This document shows positions 1 to 9,359 of a stretch of DNA of 64,000 nucleotides, piece by piece. Position 1 is the first letter of the stretch; the number at the start of each line of letters is the position of its first letter. This DNA is from Pelagibacteraceae bacterium AG-359-E06 (lineage in GTDB: Bacteria; Pseudomonadota; Alphaproteobacteria; Pelagibacterales; Pelagibacteraceae): assembly GCA_003280495.1 (NCBI GenBank), contig QCET01000001.1, forward strand, positions 1 through 64,000. The letters are read 5' to 3'. The notes beneath the pieces were generated by a model that saw only the letters and a program-made list of their open reading frames with translations, made no database searches and was not told the origin of the DNA. The position numbers and the translations under genes are program-made.

Positions 1-848
1 ACATCAATTAATTTATTTTTAAAAATGGAGAAAGTTTTGCCATCATACTCTTTTATAATTTCTTTAACGTCTTTATCCTGCAAACTTGCATAAATTGAAA
101 TTAAATTTTTTGCTTCAAAACGCTTTGAATTTTCATATAATATATTTAATTTTATTGGTTCGTTGTCAGTTTTGGCTTTTCTAATTTTTTGTGAAATTTG
201 ATCATTACTATCTTTGAGATTGATTCTAGATGAGTCTGAAGGATCTGATTTGCTCATTTTTTTTGTACCATCTCTAAGACTCATTATCCTAGAAACGTTT
301 TTAGGTATAATAGGCTCTGGGAGTTTAAAGAAATCTTTAACTTTAAAATCGTTATTAAATTTTTGCGCAATGTCTCTACAAAGTTCTAAATGCTGTTTTT
401 GATCTTCTCCTACTGGTACATGAGTTGCATTATAGATTAGTATATCAGCAGTCATTAGAACTGGATAAGTATATAATCCAACGCTTGCTTTCTCTTTATT
501 TTCACCAGCTTTTTCTTTAAACTGTGTCATCCTATTTAACCAACCTAACCTTGCTACACAATTTAGAATCCATGCCAATTCTAAGTGCGCTGGAACTCTT
601 GATTGTCTAAAAATTATATTTTTTTCATTATCTAAGCCTGACGCTAAAAATGCAGCAGTTGTTTCATATATATGATTTTTAATTTCTGTTTGATTATAAT
701 TAGTTGTTATGGCGTGGTAGTCAGCTAACATGTATAAACAATCAAATTTATTTTGTAAGCTAACAAAATTTTTTATTGCCCCCAAATAGTTACCTAGGTG
801 TAAATTTCCAGTTGGCTGAATCCCTGATAAAATTCTATTTTTTTCCAT
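1..848 (-). CDS. trpS: Tryptophanyl-tRNA synthetase (3' part missing, runs off left edge)
   Basis: Charges tRNA-Trp in the cytoplasm (class I aminoacyl-tRNA synthetase). The start at 848 gives [20 protein letters not shown], with the GNLHLGN version of the HIGH motif near residue 14. Further on, the KMSKS signature is followed by DPSDSS, as in bacterial TrpS. About 282 codons are present. The family is usually 330-345 residues, so the C-terminal end lies beyond base 1. The start lies 5 bp after the murJ stop on the same strand, so the two are probably co-transcribed. No internal stop is seen in the reading frame up to the edge. Confidence 0.95.
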   Translation of the reverse strand, partial: MEKNRILSGIQPTGNLHLGNYLGAIKNFVSLQNKFDCLYMLADYHAITTNYNQTEIKNHIYETTAAFLASGLDNEKNIIFRQSRVPAHLELAWILNCVARLGWLNRMTQFKEKAGENKEKASVGLYTYPVLMTADILIYNATHVPVGEDQKQHLELCRDIAQKFNNDFKVKDFFKLPEPIIPKNVSRIMSLRDGTKKMSKSDPSDSSRINLKDSNDQISQKIRKAKTDNEPIKLNILYENSKRFEAKNLISIYASLQDKDVKEIIKEYDGKTFSIFKNKLID

Positions 849-853
849 AATAT

Positions 854-2380
854 CTAAATACTTTTTATTCTAAAATCGCGTATGCTGAAAGACCTAAACA
901 ATAATGAAAGAGCAAAATAAACTACAATAGATGATGAAATAATAAATATTAAATAAAAAAGTTTATAAATACCAGCAGTTTCAAAGTTATAGGAGAAATA
1001 AAAAAATTGGAAATAAAGTATTGATGCCATAATTAAAGTACATACAAAAATTTTTGAAAGTCTCTCAATAAATATTTTGTCAAACTCGTAAAAATTGTCT
1101 TTTTTTAAAAAAAATTTATATATGAATATTGAAATCCAACAAGAAATAGTAGTTCCAAAAGCAATTGATATAAATCCTATTTTGTTAAAAAATAATATAC
1201 TTATAAAAATATTTAAAATAACCGTTATTATTGAAACATGGAAAGGAAATTTTGTATTCCCTCTTGCAAAATAAAAATTGGAGTATAATTTTAATAAAGA
1301 GAAAGCTGGTAAACCATATCCAAAAACTTCTAGCGCCCTAGAGGTTTGCTTAATACTTTCATTATCAAAGGATCCATATCCAAATAAACAAGAAATGATT
1401 TGCTCTGAACCAATTATTAGTCCAGCGGCGGCGGGTGCTGAAAGAAAAAGTGAAAGTTCTACTGATCTATTTTGTAAAAATTTTACAATCTTGTCTGATT
1501 TGCTTTTTAAGCTTTTTGATAAAACCGGTAATATAACCGTACCTACAGCAATACCCGTAAGTGCTAATGGAAGTTGGTAAACTCTATCAGCATAATACAA
1601 ATAAGAAACTGCACTAGATTGAAATGATGCAATAATAGTACCTACTAAAATATTTATCTGCATAATTCCAGAAGAAAATATACTAGGCAATATCCTTTTA
1701 AAAAAATCTTTTATATTTTTTAAATATATAAAATTAAAACCTAATTTAGGGAGAAAGTATTTTCTTGTACAAAATACTAAAATCAAGAACTGAACAATAC
1801 CAGCAAAAAAAACAGCTAATGACATATTTTGTACAAATGATTTGTCATAAGCACTTGATATAAAAATAGAGATTATAAAAAAAATATTTAATATAATAGG
1901 AGCTGCAGCGGAGGCAGCAAATTTATTATTTGAATTTAGTATAGCTGATAAAAAAGATGAGAGTGAGACAAATAGTAAAAAGGGAAATGTAATTCTACTT
2001 AATGTCTTTGCCACTTCAAATTTATTAGGATCCTCTACGAAACCGGGAGAAATAATAAACATTACTCCACCCATGAAAATTTCACACAAGAATACAAATC
2101 CTAAAAGTATTATTAACAAAAAATTGAATATTGAGTTTGCAAACAAATATGACTGTTTTTTATTTTTAAATTTTGTATACATTGGAATAAATGCTGAATT
2201 AAAAGAACCCTCTGCAAAAAGACGCCTAAAAGTGTTTGGAAGTCTGAATGCTACAAAAAAAGCATCTGCTAGATAAGATGTACCAATAAAAATAGCTATC
2301 AAAATGTCTCTAATATAACCAAGAATTCTACTTATTATGGTTAGACCGCCAAATGACCCTACAGATTTTAAAATATTCAT
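854..2380 (-). CDS. murJ: Lipid II flippase MurJ (MviN)
   Basis: Inner-membrane MOP-superfamily transporter that flips lipid II, the undecaprenyl-linked peptidoglycan precursor, to the periplasmic face. The 508 residues match the family length and are made of about 14 hydrophobic segments. The N-terminus has the conserved RILGYIRD motif (residues 18-25) and the RRLFAEGSF loop (about 52-60), whose arginines belong to the central cavity in characterised MurJ. It is the upstream gene of a murJ-trpS pair and is divergent from maeB across 72 bp. The start ATG at 2380 directly precedes the usual MNxxKSxGxxGGLT beginning. Confidence 0.96.
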   Translation of the reverse strand: MNILKSVGSFGGLTIISRILGYIRDILIAIFIGTSYLADAFFVAFRLPNTFRRLFAEGSFNSAFIPMYTKFKNKKQSYLFANSIFNFLLIILLGFVFLCEIFMGGVMFIISPGFVEDPNKFEVAKTLSRITFPFLLFVSLSSFLSAILNSNNKFAASAAAPIILNIFFIISIFISSAYDKSFVQNMSLAVFFAGIVQFLILVFCTRKYFLPKLGFNFIYLKNIKDFFKRILPSIFSSGIMQINILVGTIIASFQSSAVSYLYYADRVYQLPLALTGIAVGTVILPVLSKSLKSKSDKIVKFLQNRSVELSLFLSAPAAAGLIIGSEQIISCLFGYGSFDNESIKQTSRALEVFGYGLPAFSLLKLYSNFYFARGNTKFPFHVSIITVILNIFISILFFNKIGFISIAFGTTISCWISIFIYKFFLKKDNFYEFDKIFIERLSKIFVCTLIMASILYFQFFYFSYNFETAGIYKLFYLIFIISSSIVVYFALSLLFRSFSIRDFRIKSI

Positions 2381-2452
2381 TTAATTATTGTTTTACAGAA
2401 AAATTCCTCTAAATTAAAAGCTTATCTCTAAAGATTTAGGCAATTCTTTGAA

Positions 2453-4732
2453 ATGAACAAGAAAGATAATATAGAAAAATATAGCGATAAAGAAGCTTTG
2501 GATTTTCACACTGGGGGAAAACCAGGAAAGATAGAAATTATTTCGTCAAAAGACTTAGCAACACAAAGAGATTTGGCTTTAGCATATTCTCCAGGAGTAG
2601 CTGTACCATGTATAGAAATTTCTAAAAATGAGCAAAGTGCATACGACTACACGAGTAAAGGTAATTTAGTTGCTGTTATTAGTAATGGGAGTGCAATATT
2701 AGGTTTAGGAGACTTAGGTGCACTAGCCTCGAAACCAGTTATGGAAGGGAAATCAGTTTTATTTAAAAGATTTGCAGATATCGATTCAATAGATATTGAA
2801 ATAGATTCAAAAGACTCTAATGAGATTATAAATTGTATAAGTAAGATTTCAAAAACTTTCGGTGGTATTAATTTGGAGGATATTGCTGCACCGGACTGTT
2901 TCATAATAGAAGAAAAGCTTAAACAGTTGGTAGACATCCCAATTTTTCATGACGACCAACATGGAACTGCTATTATTACTACCGCTGGATTAATAAATGC
3001 ACTAGATATAGCCAAAAAAGATATTAAGAAAGTTAAGATTGTTGTTAATGGAGCTGGAGCATCAGCAATAGCTTGCACTGAGTTATTTAAAAATAGTGGA
3101 GTACCGAACGAAAATGTAATCATGCTTGACAGGAAAGGTGTTATCTACAGAGATAGGCCAGGCAAAATTGATCAATGGAAATCTAAACACGCGATAAATA
3201 CCAAACATCGGACATTAGAAGATGCAATTAAAAATGCTGATGTTTTTCTTGGATTATCCGCAAAAGACGTGTTGAAACCTGAAATGGTAAAATCGATGGC
3301 AAAAAATCCAATTATATTTGCATGCGCAAATCCTGATCCTGAAATAAAACCAGAGCTTGTTCATGAAATCAGAAATGACGCTATTGTAGCTACAGGCCGT
3401 TCAGATTACCCAAATCAAGTAAATAACTTGATCGGATTTCCATATATATTTAGAGGCGCACTTGATGTGAGAGCAAAAACAATTAATGAAGAGATGAAAG
3501 TAGCTGCTGCAAACGCAATTGCAAAATTAGCTCGCGAGGATGTGCCAGATGAGGTAGTGGTTGCTTATGGCGGAGAAAGACCGCAATACGGTAAAGATTA
3601 TATAATCCCATCGACTTTTGATCCGAGGCTTATAACCTCAATACCTATTGCCGTTGCAAAAGCTGCAATGAAAAGTGGTGTTGCACAAAAACCAATTAAG
3701 GATTTTTCAATTTATGAACAGCAATTGGCTGAGAGACTTGATCCATCTATGAATTTTATGAAAACGATTAACTCATTAATTAAAAGTAAGACAAAAAAAA
3801 TAGTGTTTGCCGAGGGTGAGGATCCAGAAAGTTTAAAAGCAGCTGTAGCTTTTAAAAATAGCGGGTTAGGTGAACCAATTTTGATTGCAAATGAGGAGAA
3901 GCTTAAAAATACATTTAAAAAGATTGGCTTAAACGAAAATTACAAAATTCAAGTTACAAATTCAACTGATAAAGATAAATCTAAAAAATATATTAATTAT
4001 CTCTACAAAAAATTACAAAGAAAAGGTGTTTTGGAAGCTGAGTGCAACAAACTTGTTAAAACAGACCGCGTGACATGGGGTTCGTGTATGGTTGCTTGCG
4101 GCGATGCCGATGGAATGGTAGCTGGTAATACAAGGCATTATGCTGCAACAGTAGATAAATTAATGCAATCTATAGGTTCGAGAGATGATGAAATTGTTTT
4201 TGGATTGTGTGTTTTTGTTAATAGAGGAAGAACAATCGTAATAGCTGACACAAATGTAATTGAATACCCAACATCTGAGGAGCTTGCATCAATTGCAAAA
4301 TCGTCCGCTAGAGTAGCAAAACTTCTTGGTTTAGATCCAAAAATTGCATTTTTATCACATTCAACTTTTGGGCAACCGGAAACTGATAGAACTAAACGGA
4401 TATCAAAAGCAGTCGAAATGTTAAAAGATGAGAAGGTAGATTTCCTATTTGATGGCGAGATGCAACCAGATGTAGCACTTAATAATAAATATAAAGGTAC
4501 TTATTCTTTTTCTAACATTGTAGGTAGTGCAAATGTTTTAGTAATGCCCTCAATACATGCTGCTGCAATTTCCATAAAAATGTTAAAAGAACTTTCACGC
4601 GGTAAAGTATTTGGACCATTATTAATTGGTCTAGCACAACCAATTGAAGTCGCTCCTCTACGATCTTCAAGCTCAGAAATATTAAATTTAGCTTCCATAG
4701 CGGCTTACTCCTCTGAGATTATTAAATATTAA
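2453..4732 (+). CDS. maeB: NADP-dependent malic enzyme with phosphotransacetylase-like domain
   Basis: Oxidatively decarboxylates malate to pyruvate. The 759-residue length and two-part build are those of the MaeB type. The malic N-terminal domain holds YSPGVAVPC (residues 45-53). The NAD(P) domain holds NGAGASAIA (199-207). From about residue 430 there is a phosphate acetyl/butyryl-transferase-like region, which in this family is regulatory (acetyl-CoA sensing) rather than catalytic. It stands alone, divergent from murJ and convergent with the BON lipoprotein, whose stop codon overlaps its own by 3 bp. No riboswitch-like element is visible in the 72-bp leader. Confidence 0.95.
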   Translation: MNKKDNIEKYSDKEALDFHTGGKPGKIEIISSKDLATQRDLALAYSPGVAVPCIEISKNEQSAYDYTSKGNLVAVISNGSAILGLGDLGALASKPVMEGKSVLFKRFADIDSIDIEIDSKDSNEIINCISKISKTFGGINLEDIAAPDCFIIEEKLKQLVDIPIFHDDQHGTAIITTAGLINALDIAKKDIKKVKIVVNGAGASAIACTELFKNSGVPNENVIMLDRKGVIYRDRPGKIDQWKSKHAINTKHRTLEDAIKNADVFLGLSAKDVLKPEMVKSMAKNPIIFACANPDPEIKPELVHEIRNDAIVATGRSDYPNQVNNLIGFPYIFRGALDVRAKTINEEMKVAAANAIAKLAREDVPDEVVVAYGGERPQYGKDYIIPSTFDPRLITSIPIAVAKAAMKSGVAQKPIKDFSIYEQQLAERLDPSMNFMKTINSLIKSKTKKIVFAEGEDPESLKAAVAFKNSGLGEPILIANEEKLKNTFKKIGLNENYKIQVTNSTDKDKSKKYINYLYKKLQRKGVLEAECNKLVKTDRVTWGSCMVACGDADGMVAGNTRHYAATVDKLMQSIGSRDDEIVFGLCVFVNRGRTIVIADTNVIEYPTSEELASIAKSSARVAKLLGLDPKIAFLSHSTFGQPETDRTKRISKAVEMLKDEKVDFLFDGEMQPDVALNNKYKGTYSFSNIVGSANVLVMPSIHAAAISIKMLKELSRGKVFGPLLIGLAQPIEVAPLRSSSSEILNLASIAAYSSEIIKY

Positions 4733-5337
4733 TTTTTTAATCTTTGATTATTAGTAAGATCAGAAACCAAGAAAATACTTGATACAACTTCTTCAACATC
4801 GTTTATCTGATTTGCTTCATTGATGACAAGCTTTCTTTCTTCCTCATTCCTTGCAATCCCAAAAATATAAATATTTTGATTAACTGTTGTAATCTGAAAA
4901 TTTCCTGATTTTATATTTTTGTCACTCACTAACGCAACTTTTAATTGCGATGTAATGAGTACATCTTTTGCCTTATCTTTCCAGGTCGTTTCATCTTTAA
5001 CTGTTATATTATTTTGGACAGACCTTACGCCATCTGTCTCCCACGCTAATTTAGTCATTAAAATTTTCTCATCTATAGAATTAACCTCTCCTTTAATAAA
5101 AAATCTTCCATCTAACGATTTACCTTTCACAGCTATAAAATATTTTTTATCTGTCTCAGTAATTTTGATTTTAAAAGATTTCTCTATAATATTATCATCA
5201 ACAATCGTCCCAAAAGTCCTTGGGTCTTCAGAAATTTGTACTCCTGTTTTAATAACTCCAACAGTTGCTGTACCTATTACAGGTACGCAACTGTAAAAAA
5301 CTAAAATTATTGGAATTATTCTTAGTAATTTATTCAT
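4729..5337 (-). CDS. BON-domain outer-membrane lipoprotein (DolP/YraP-like)
   Basis: A 202-residue lipoprotein: a hydrophobic N-terminus ends in a lipobox-like FYSC with the candidate lipidated Cys at 17. Two BON-type repeats follow, roughly residues 55-115 and 120-195. BON lipoproteins (DolP family) bind phospholipid and support outer-membrane integrity. The gene lies directly downstream of rsmI and overlaps it by 8 bp, matching the usual rsmI-(yraN)-dolP neighbourhood, but yraN is absent here. The exact role in this organism is inferred from family and context. Confidence 0.85.
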   Translation of the reverse strand: MNKLLRIIPIILVFYSCVPVIGTATVGVIKTGVQISEDPRTFGTIVDDNIIEKSFKIKITETDKKYFIAVKGKSLDGRFFIKGEVNSIDEKILMTKLAWETDGVRSVQNNITVKDETTWKDKAKDVLITSQLKVALVSDKNIKSGNFQITTVNQNIYIFGIARNEEERKLVINEANQINDVEEVVSSIFLVSDLTNNQRLKN

Positions 5338-6175
5338 TTAATAATTTAATTACCTTTGCGTATATACTCTTTTTACTCAAATTGTATTTGTTACCTAAAT
5401 ATTCAGATATATCTTTTGACTTCATTTTTCCAATCAATAATTTAATTTCTGCTACGATATCAACAGGGTTATCTTCTTTTTCTTTTTGTTCAGAAAAATT
5501 ATTGTCTATTAAAAGAGTTAATTCCCCTTTATTATTTTTTTCAACATACCTTTGAAGTTTATCTACTTTATCTCTTATATAAGTTTCATGAACCTTTGTT
5601 ATTTCCCTTGCTATAAAAAATTCCATAGCATAAAAATGCTTTATAATTATTTCTTGGTATTTTTTTAAATCCCTAGATGGAATAAAAAAAATTAAAACTC
5701 CGTTGATTTTTTTTAATTTAATTAAATATCTTTCTGCTTCAGCAAGTTTCTTTGGAAGGAATCCAGCAAAATGAAATTTTTCTTGGAAACCTGATACACT
5801 ATAGGCTGCAATAGGCGCAGAGACACCAGGTACTGGAAAAATATTTATTTTATTTTTATGTACCGCTGTAATTAAACTTTTTCCTGGATCAGAAACTGAC
5901 GGTGTTCCAGAGTCAGACACCAATGATATTATTTTACCCTTTTTTAAATCTTCAATAATTGTGTCTTTTGTTTTAGTCTCGTTAAACTTGTGATAACTAA
6001 CCAATTTTTTTGATATTTTAAAATAATTTAGAATTTTTAATGTATTTCTAGTATCTTCACACAGTATATAATCTGAATTAGAAATTGTATCTTTAGCTCT
6101 GGATGTTATATCGTTGAGATTGCCAATTGGTAGACTAACGATGTATAATCCACTCTTTAATATGTTTTTATTCAT
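5330..6175 (-). CDS. rsmI: 16S rRNA (cytidine-1402-2'-O)-methyltransferase RsmI
   Basis: SAM-dependent methyltransferase that 2'-O-methylates C1402 in the ribosomal P site. The tetrapyrrole-methylase-fold N-terminus has LPIGNLNDIT (about residues 15-24) and CEDTR, followed by SDSGTPSVSDPG, all RsmI hallmarks. At 281 residues it has the normal length and keeps the C-terminal helix-turn-helix-like tail. It is divergent from the LpoA-like gene with only 32 bp between the start codons, an arrangement common in proteobacteria. Confidence 0.96.
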   Translation of the reverse strand: MNKNILKSGLYIVSLPIGNLNDITSRAKDTISNSDYILCEDTRNTLKILNYFKISKKLVSYHKFNETKTKDTIIEDLKKGKIISLVSDSGTPSVSDPGKSLITAVHKNKINIFPVPGVSAPIAAYSVSGFQEKFHFAGFLPKKLAEAERYLIKLKKINGVLIFFIPSRDLKKYQEIIIKHFYAMEFFIAREITKVHETYIRDKVDKLQRYVEKNNKGELTLLIDNNFSEQKEKEDNPVDIVAEIKLLIGKMKSKDISEYLGNKYNLSKKSIYAKVIKLLNE

Positions 6176-6207
6176 TAATTTATTAATAGCTCAATTACGA
6201 TCATAGC

Positions 6208-7362
6208 ATGAAGGCAATTAAATATATCTTATTTTTTTACCTCGTGGTTTTTTTCACAGTTTCTGCTCATGCTAAAAAAGACAAGTTAAGAATCGCAGCA
6301 ATTTTACCCCTTACAGGCAAATATAGCGATATTGGAGTTAGAGTCATGAATACAATTCAGTTGACCATATTTGAGTTAGATAATTTAAATATTGAAATAT
6401 ATCCTTATGATACAAATAGTTCAAAAGGAGGCACTAAAGATGCCTATCTAAAAGCAAGAGAAAAAAATTTAAATATATTTATCGGACCAATAACTTCAGA
6501 GTCATTGGAAGAAATCAAAAATCTAAAAGATTTTCAAAATTCATTTTTCTTCTCATTTAGCAATAAAGAAACAAAAATACCCTCAAATGTTCTAAATTTC
6601 GGTGTAAATTTATCTTCAGAAATAAAAGCACTAGATGGCTTTCTAAAAAAAAGAAGTGATAAAATTGTTTATTTTGCTAAAGAAAACAATTTTTCAAAAC
6701 TTACATTGGAGCAGTTAAAGTCAAAGGTAAAGATTAAAAAAAAATACTTTTACAGGGATTTTAATGAAATTAAATTGAGATCACTACAAGCAACTAATTT
6801 TAATTACCGAAATAAAAAACATTTAGATCAAATCAAAAGGTTGAAGGCTACTGGAGACGAAGGTGACGCAAATTATGCAAAAGAGTTAGAGAAACACGAT
6901 ACTAGAGAGGGTGTTAATTACAGACGCGTATTTATACCGAATTATAACAATGAACTCATTGCATCAATTTCTTTTTTTGATTTTTACGATGTTAATTATA
7001 AAACTGTTCAATTCATTACATTAAATCAGTGGTTTAATAGAAATTTATTATTAGAACCATCATTGGAAAATATTATTTTTCCATCTATTAATCTCAATGC
7101 TTTTGACAAATTAAATAAAAAATATAAAAAAGTTTACGGTAATAACATTGAGAATATTGAAATTTTGGCATTTGATATTGTTCCTTTAATTGCATCGACG
7201 TGGTTTAATAAAAAAGAAGATTATTTAAGAATTGAGGATTTTCAAAAATCTACTTTTAAAGGTGAGATCGGAAAATTTAAAATTGAAAAAAATAAAGTAA
7301 ATCACGAATTACAACTTTACAAAATTAAAAAAGGTAAATTCATTAAAGTTAAGAAAACTTAA
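6208..7362 (+). CDS. LpoA-like periplasmic protein (type-1 periplasmic-binding fold)
   Basis: A 384-residue exported protein. A signal peptide ends near SAHA (about residue 22), and the mature start RIAAILPLTGKYSDIG is the classic opening of type-1 periplasmic binding proteins and the LpoA C-terminal domain. A GPITSES loop follows near residue 95. Divergent placement next to rsmI is the standard context of the penicillin-binding-protein activator LpoA in proteobacteria. This suggests a role in peptidoglycan synthesis rather than nutrient uptake. The N-terminal TPR domain of enterobacterial LpoA is missing, as in other alphaproteobacterial versions. No clear lipobox is seen. An amino-acid ABC-type binding protein is the alternative. 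Confidence 0.75.
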   Translation: MKAIKYILFFYLVVFFTVSAHAKKDKLRIAAILPLTGKYSDIGVRVMNTIQLTIFELDNLNIEIYPYDTNSSKGGTKDAYLKAREKNLNIFIGPITSESLEEIKNLKDFQNSFFFSFSNKETKIPSNVLNFGVNLSSEIKALDGFLKKRSDKIVYFAKENNFSKLTLEQLKSKVKIKKKYFYRDFNEIKLRSLQATNFNYRNKKHLDQIKRLKATGDEGDANYAKELEKHDTREGVNYRRVFIPNYNNELIASISFFDFYDVNYKTVQFITLNQWFNRNLLLEPSLENIIFPSINLNAFDKLNKKYKKVYGNNIENIEILAFDIVPLIASTWFNKKEDYLRIEDFQKSTFKGEIGKFKIEKNKVNHELQLYKIKKGKFIKVKKT

Positions 7363-7960
7363 AATATTTCTTAATTTTTTTAAAAGCTTTATATCTATGA
7401 GAGATTTTTTGCTTTTCTCTTTTTTTTAATTCACCAAAAGTTTTTTTTTGACCATAAGGAATGAATATAGGATCGTATCCGAAGCCATTTTTTCCCTTTG
7501 CTGGAAATACAATCCTTCCCTTAATTCTTCCAATAAACTCTCTCGAAGTTCCATCTGGAAGTGCTATAGATAAGCAACATACAAAATTTGCTTTTGAATT
7601 TAACTTATTTTTTTTTTTTAACTTTTTATAAACTTTTTGAATTGCCAAATTAAAATTTTTTTTTCTTCCTGCCCATCTAGCTGAATAAATACCTGGTTGA
7701 TTATTTAATTCTAATATTTCAATACCAGAGTCGTCAGAGATACATACGATGTTACTTGATTTAGCACCATAAAGAGATTTGATTTTTGCATTAGCCTGAA
7801 AGGTTTTTCCATTTTCAACAGGTTCTTTCATGTTAAAATCTTTCGGTTTAAAATAACGAATTTTTTGTGGCAATAACTCCTTAATCTCCTTAAATTTACC
7901 AGGATTATTTGTAGCTATTAAAATTTTCTTTGTCGATTTTAAAATTTTAAACTTATTCAC
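7349..7960 (-). CDS. rdgB: dITP/XTP pyrophosphatase RdgB (HAM1 family)
   Basis: House-cleaning enzyme that hydrolyses non-canonical purine triphosphates (ITP, dITP, XTP) to the monophosphates. IATNNPGKFKEI (about residues 15-26) is the substrate-binding N-terminal motif, DDSGIEI the catalytic region, and FGYDPIF is near the C-terminus. Its 203 residues are normal. It overlaps rph by 8 bp on the same strand, the common rph-rdgB pair. The usual third partner hemW is not here. The 3' end overlaps the convergent LpoA-like gene by 14 bp. Confidence 0.95.
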   Translation of the reverse strand: MNKFKILKSTKKILIATNNPGKFKEIKELLPQKIRYFKPKDFNMKEPVENGKTFQANAKIKSLYGAKSSNIVCISDDSGIEILELNNQPGIYSARWAGRKKNFNLAIQKVYKKLKKKNKLNSKANFVCCLSIALPDGTSREFIGRIKGRIVFPAKGKNGFGYDPIFIPYGQKKTFGELKKREKQKISHRYKAFKKIKKYFKFS

Positions 7961-8669
7961 TTAATATTTTTTTTTGATATTTTATTATTTCAGATATTAT
8001 GTCTTTTGCTTTAATCAACATTTCATTAAATTGTTTTTCACTGCATGCCTCTTTCTCTGATGTTAATTGTATTTCTATTAAATCTCGTGAACTATTAATT
8101 ACAAAATTTGCATCCACATCAGCTGTACTATCTTCTTCGTAATCTAAATCTATTAGGTGATCACCATTTACGTAACCGCTACTTATCGCTGCAATTTGAT
8201 TTTTTATTGGATTAGTATTAATTATTTTTTTACTTTGCATTATTTTAATACATTCTACTAATGCAATATATCCACCAGTTATAGATGCAGTCCTTGTTCC
8301 TCCATCTGCTTGGATCACATCGCAATCAATAGTTATCAAATTTTCTCCTAATATGCTTAGATCAACTGAAGATCTTAACGCCCTACCTATTAATCTTTGA
8401 ATTTCAGATGTTCGACCTGAAATTTTTCCAACGGACGCCTCTCGTCTCATTCTCTCGTTTGTTGATCTTGGTAACATGCCATACTCAGCAGTTATCCATC
8501 CTTTACCACTACCCTTCAACCACTTCGGTAGTTTACCTTCGAAAGACGCTGTACAAATAATTTGGGTATTACCTAACTTGATTAAACACGACCCGTCTGC
8601 ATTTTTAATGTTATTTTTAACAATTTCGAGGGGTCTTATCTCAAAATTTTTTCTATTTTTTCTTATCAT
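7953..8669 (-). CDS. rph: Ribonuclease PH
   Basis: Phosphorolytic 3'-5' exoribonuclease that trims tRNA 3' ends. The 238-residue protein carries the family features: an RPLEIVKN start, a MLPRSTNER segment, the phosphate-site GGTRTASITG and a C-terminal acidic DLDYEEDSTADVD stretch. It is the first gene of the rph-rdgB pair, divergent from grpE across 60 bp. No oddities are seen. Full length suggests an active enzyme, unlike the truncated rph of E. coli K-12. Confidence 0.96.
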   Translation of the reverse strand: MIRKNRKNFEIRPLEIVKNNIKNADGSCLIKLGNTQIICTASFEGKLPKWLKGSGKGWITAEYGMLPRSTNERMRREASVGKISGRTSEIQRLIGRALRSSVDLSILGENLITIDCDVIQADGGTRTASITGGYIALVECIKIMQSKKIINTNPIKNQIAAISSGYVNGDHLIDLDYEEDSTADVDANFVINSSRDLIEIQLTSEKEACSEKQFNEMLIKAKDIISEIIKYQKKILSE

Positions 8670-8729
8670 TTGAACTTGGATTTTTTTAAACCATCATTAT
8701 ATATCCTTTTAACAGATTAAAGATACATT

Positions 8730-9275
8730 ATGACTGACAAAAATGATGAAAAAAAGTCCTCTTCACCGAAGGATACTGAAATAAGCCCTAAAAACTTAGC
8801 TAACAACGATGATAATTCTAATGAAAAAAAAATAAAAGAACTTAACGATAAACTTTTGCGAGCTTTAGCTGAAAGCGAGAATTTAAGAAAAAATCATGAA
8901 AAAGAGAAAGAAGATATTATAAAGTTTGGGGCATCGACGTTTGCTCTACAAATTTTAGCACTTACTGATAATTTGCATCGAGCGTTTAATATTTTTAAAC
9001 AAAACGATAAATTCAAAACTACCGAATTTAAAGAGATTTTAGAGGGTGTGGAAATTATTGAAAAAGATTTAGAAAGCACTCTAAAACAAAATAACATAAA
9101 CTACATCAAATGCTTAGGACTAAAATTCGATCCTAATTTTCATCAGGCAGTTGGGCAGAAAGAGAGCGATAAAGAAGAGGGCACTATAATTGAAGAAGTC
9201 CAGAAAGGTTACACACTATACGAGAGATTATTGAGACCTTCTATGGTATATGTAGCTAAAAACCCTAAAAAATAA
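8730..9275 (+). CDS. grpE: GrpE nucleotide-exchange factor
   Basis: Co-chaperone that releases ADP from DnaK. The 181-residue protein has an acidic, low-complexity N-terminus (1-30), a long coiled coil (about 30-90) containing the RALAESENLRKN signature, and a C-terminal beta domain ending in the LLRPSMVYVAK motif. The usual upstream repressor gene hrcA is absent. grpE lies 84 bp before dnaK on the same strand, so heat-shock control is more likely by sigma-32 (a CTTG box sits at 8675, but its matching -10 is weak). Confidence 0.95.
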   Translation: MTDKNDEKKSSSPKDTEISPKNLANNDDNSNEKKIKELNDKLLRALAESENLRKNHEKEKEDIIKFGASTFALQILALTDNLHRAFNIFKQNDKFKTTEFKEILEGVEIIEKDLESTLKQNNINYIKCLGLKFDPNFHQAVGQKESDKEEGTIIEEVQKGYTLYERLLRPSMVYVAKNPKK

Positions 9276-9308
9276 GTATTTTTCAAATAAAAAATATTCA
9301 ATTAATAC

Positions 9309-9336
9309 CTTGTAAAACTCAATATAATTACCACAT
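9309..9336 (+). promoter_or_regulatory. Candidate sigma-32 heat-shock promoter of dnaK
   Basis: CTTG at 9309-9312, then 18 bases, then CCACAT at 9331-9336. This resembles the alphaproteobacterial sigma-32 pattern (CTTG, 17-18 spacer, C-Y-T-A-T-N-T). The same boxes with identical spacing occur in front of hslV, the other heat-shock operon in the window. An AAGGAG ribosome-binding site at 9348-9353 follows, 6 bases before the dnaK ATG. The assignment is by pattern, not by experiment. Confidence 0.5.
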
Positions 9337-9359
9337 CATACATTACTAAGGAGAATATT

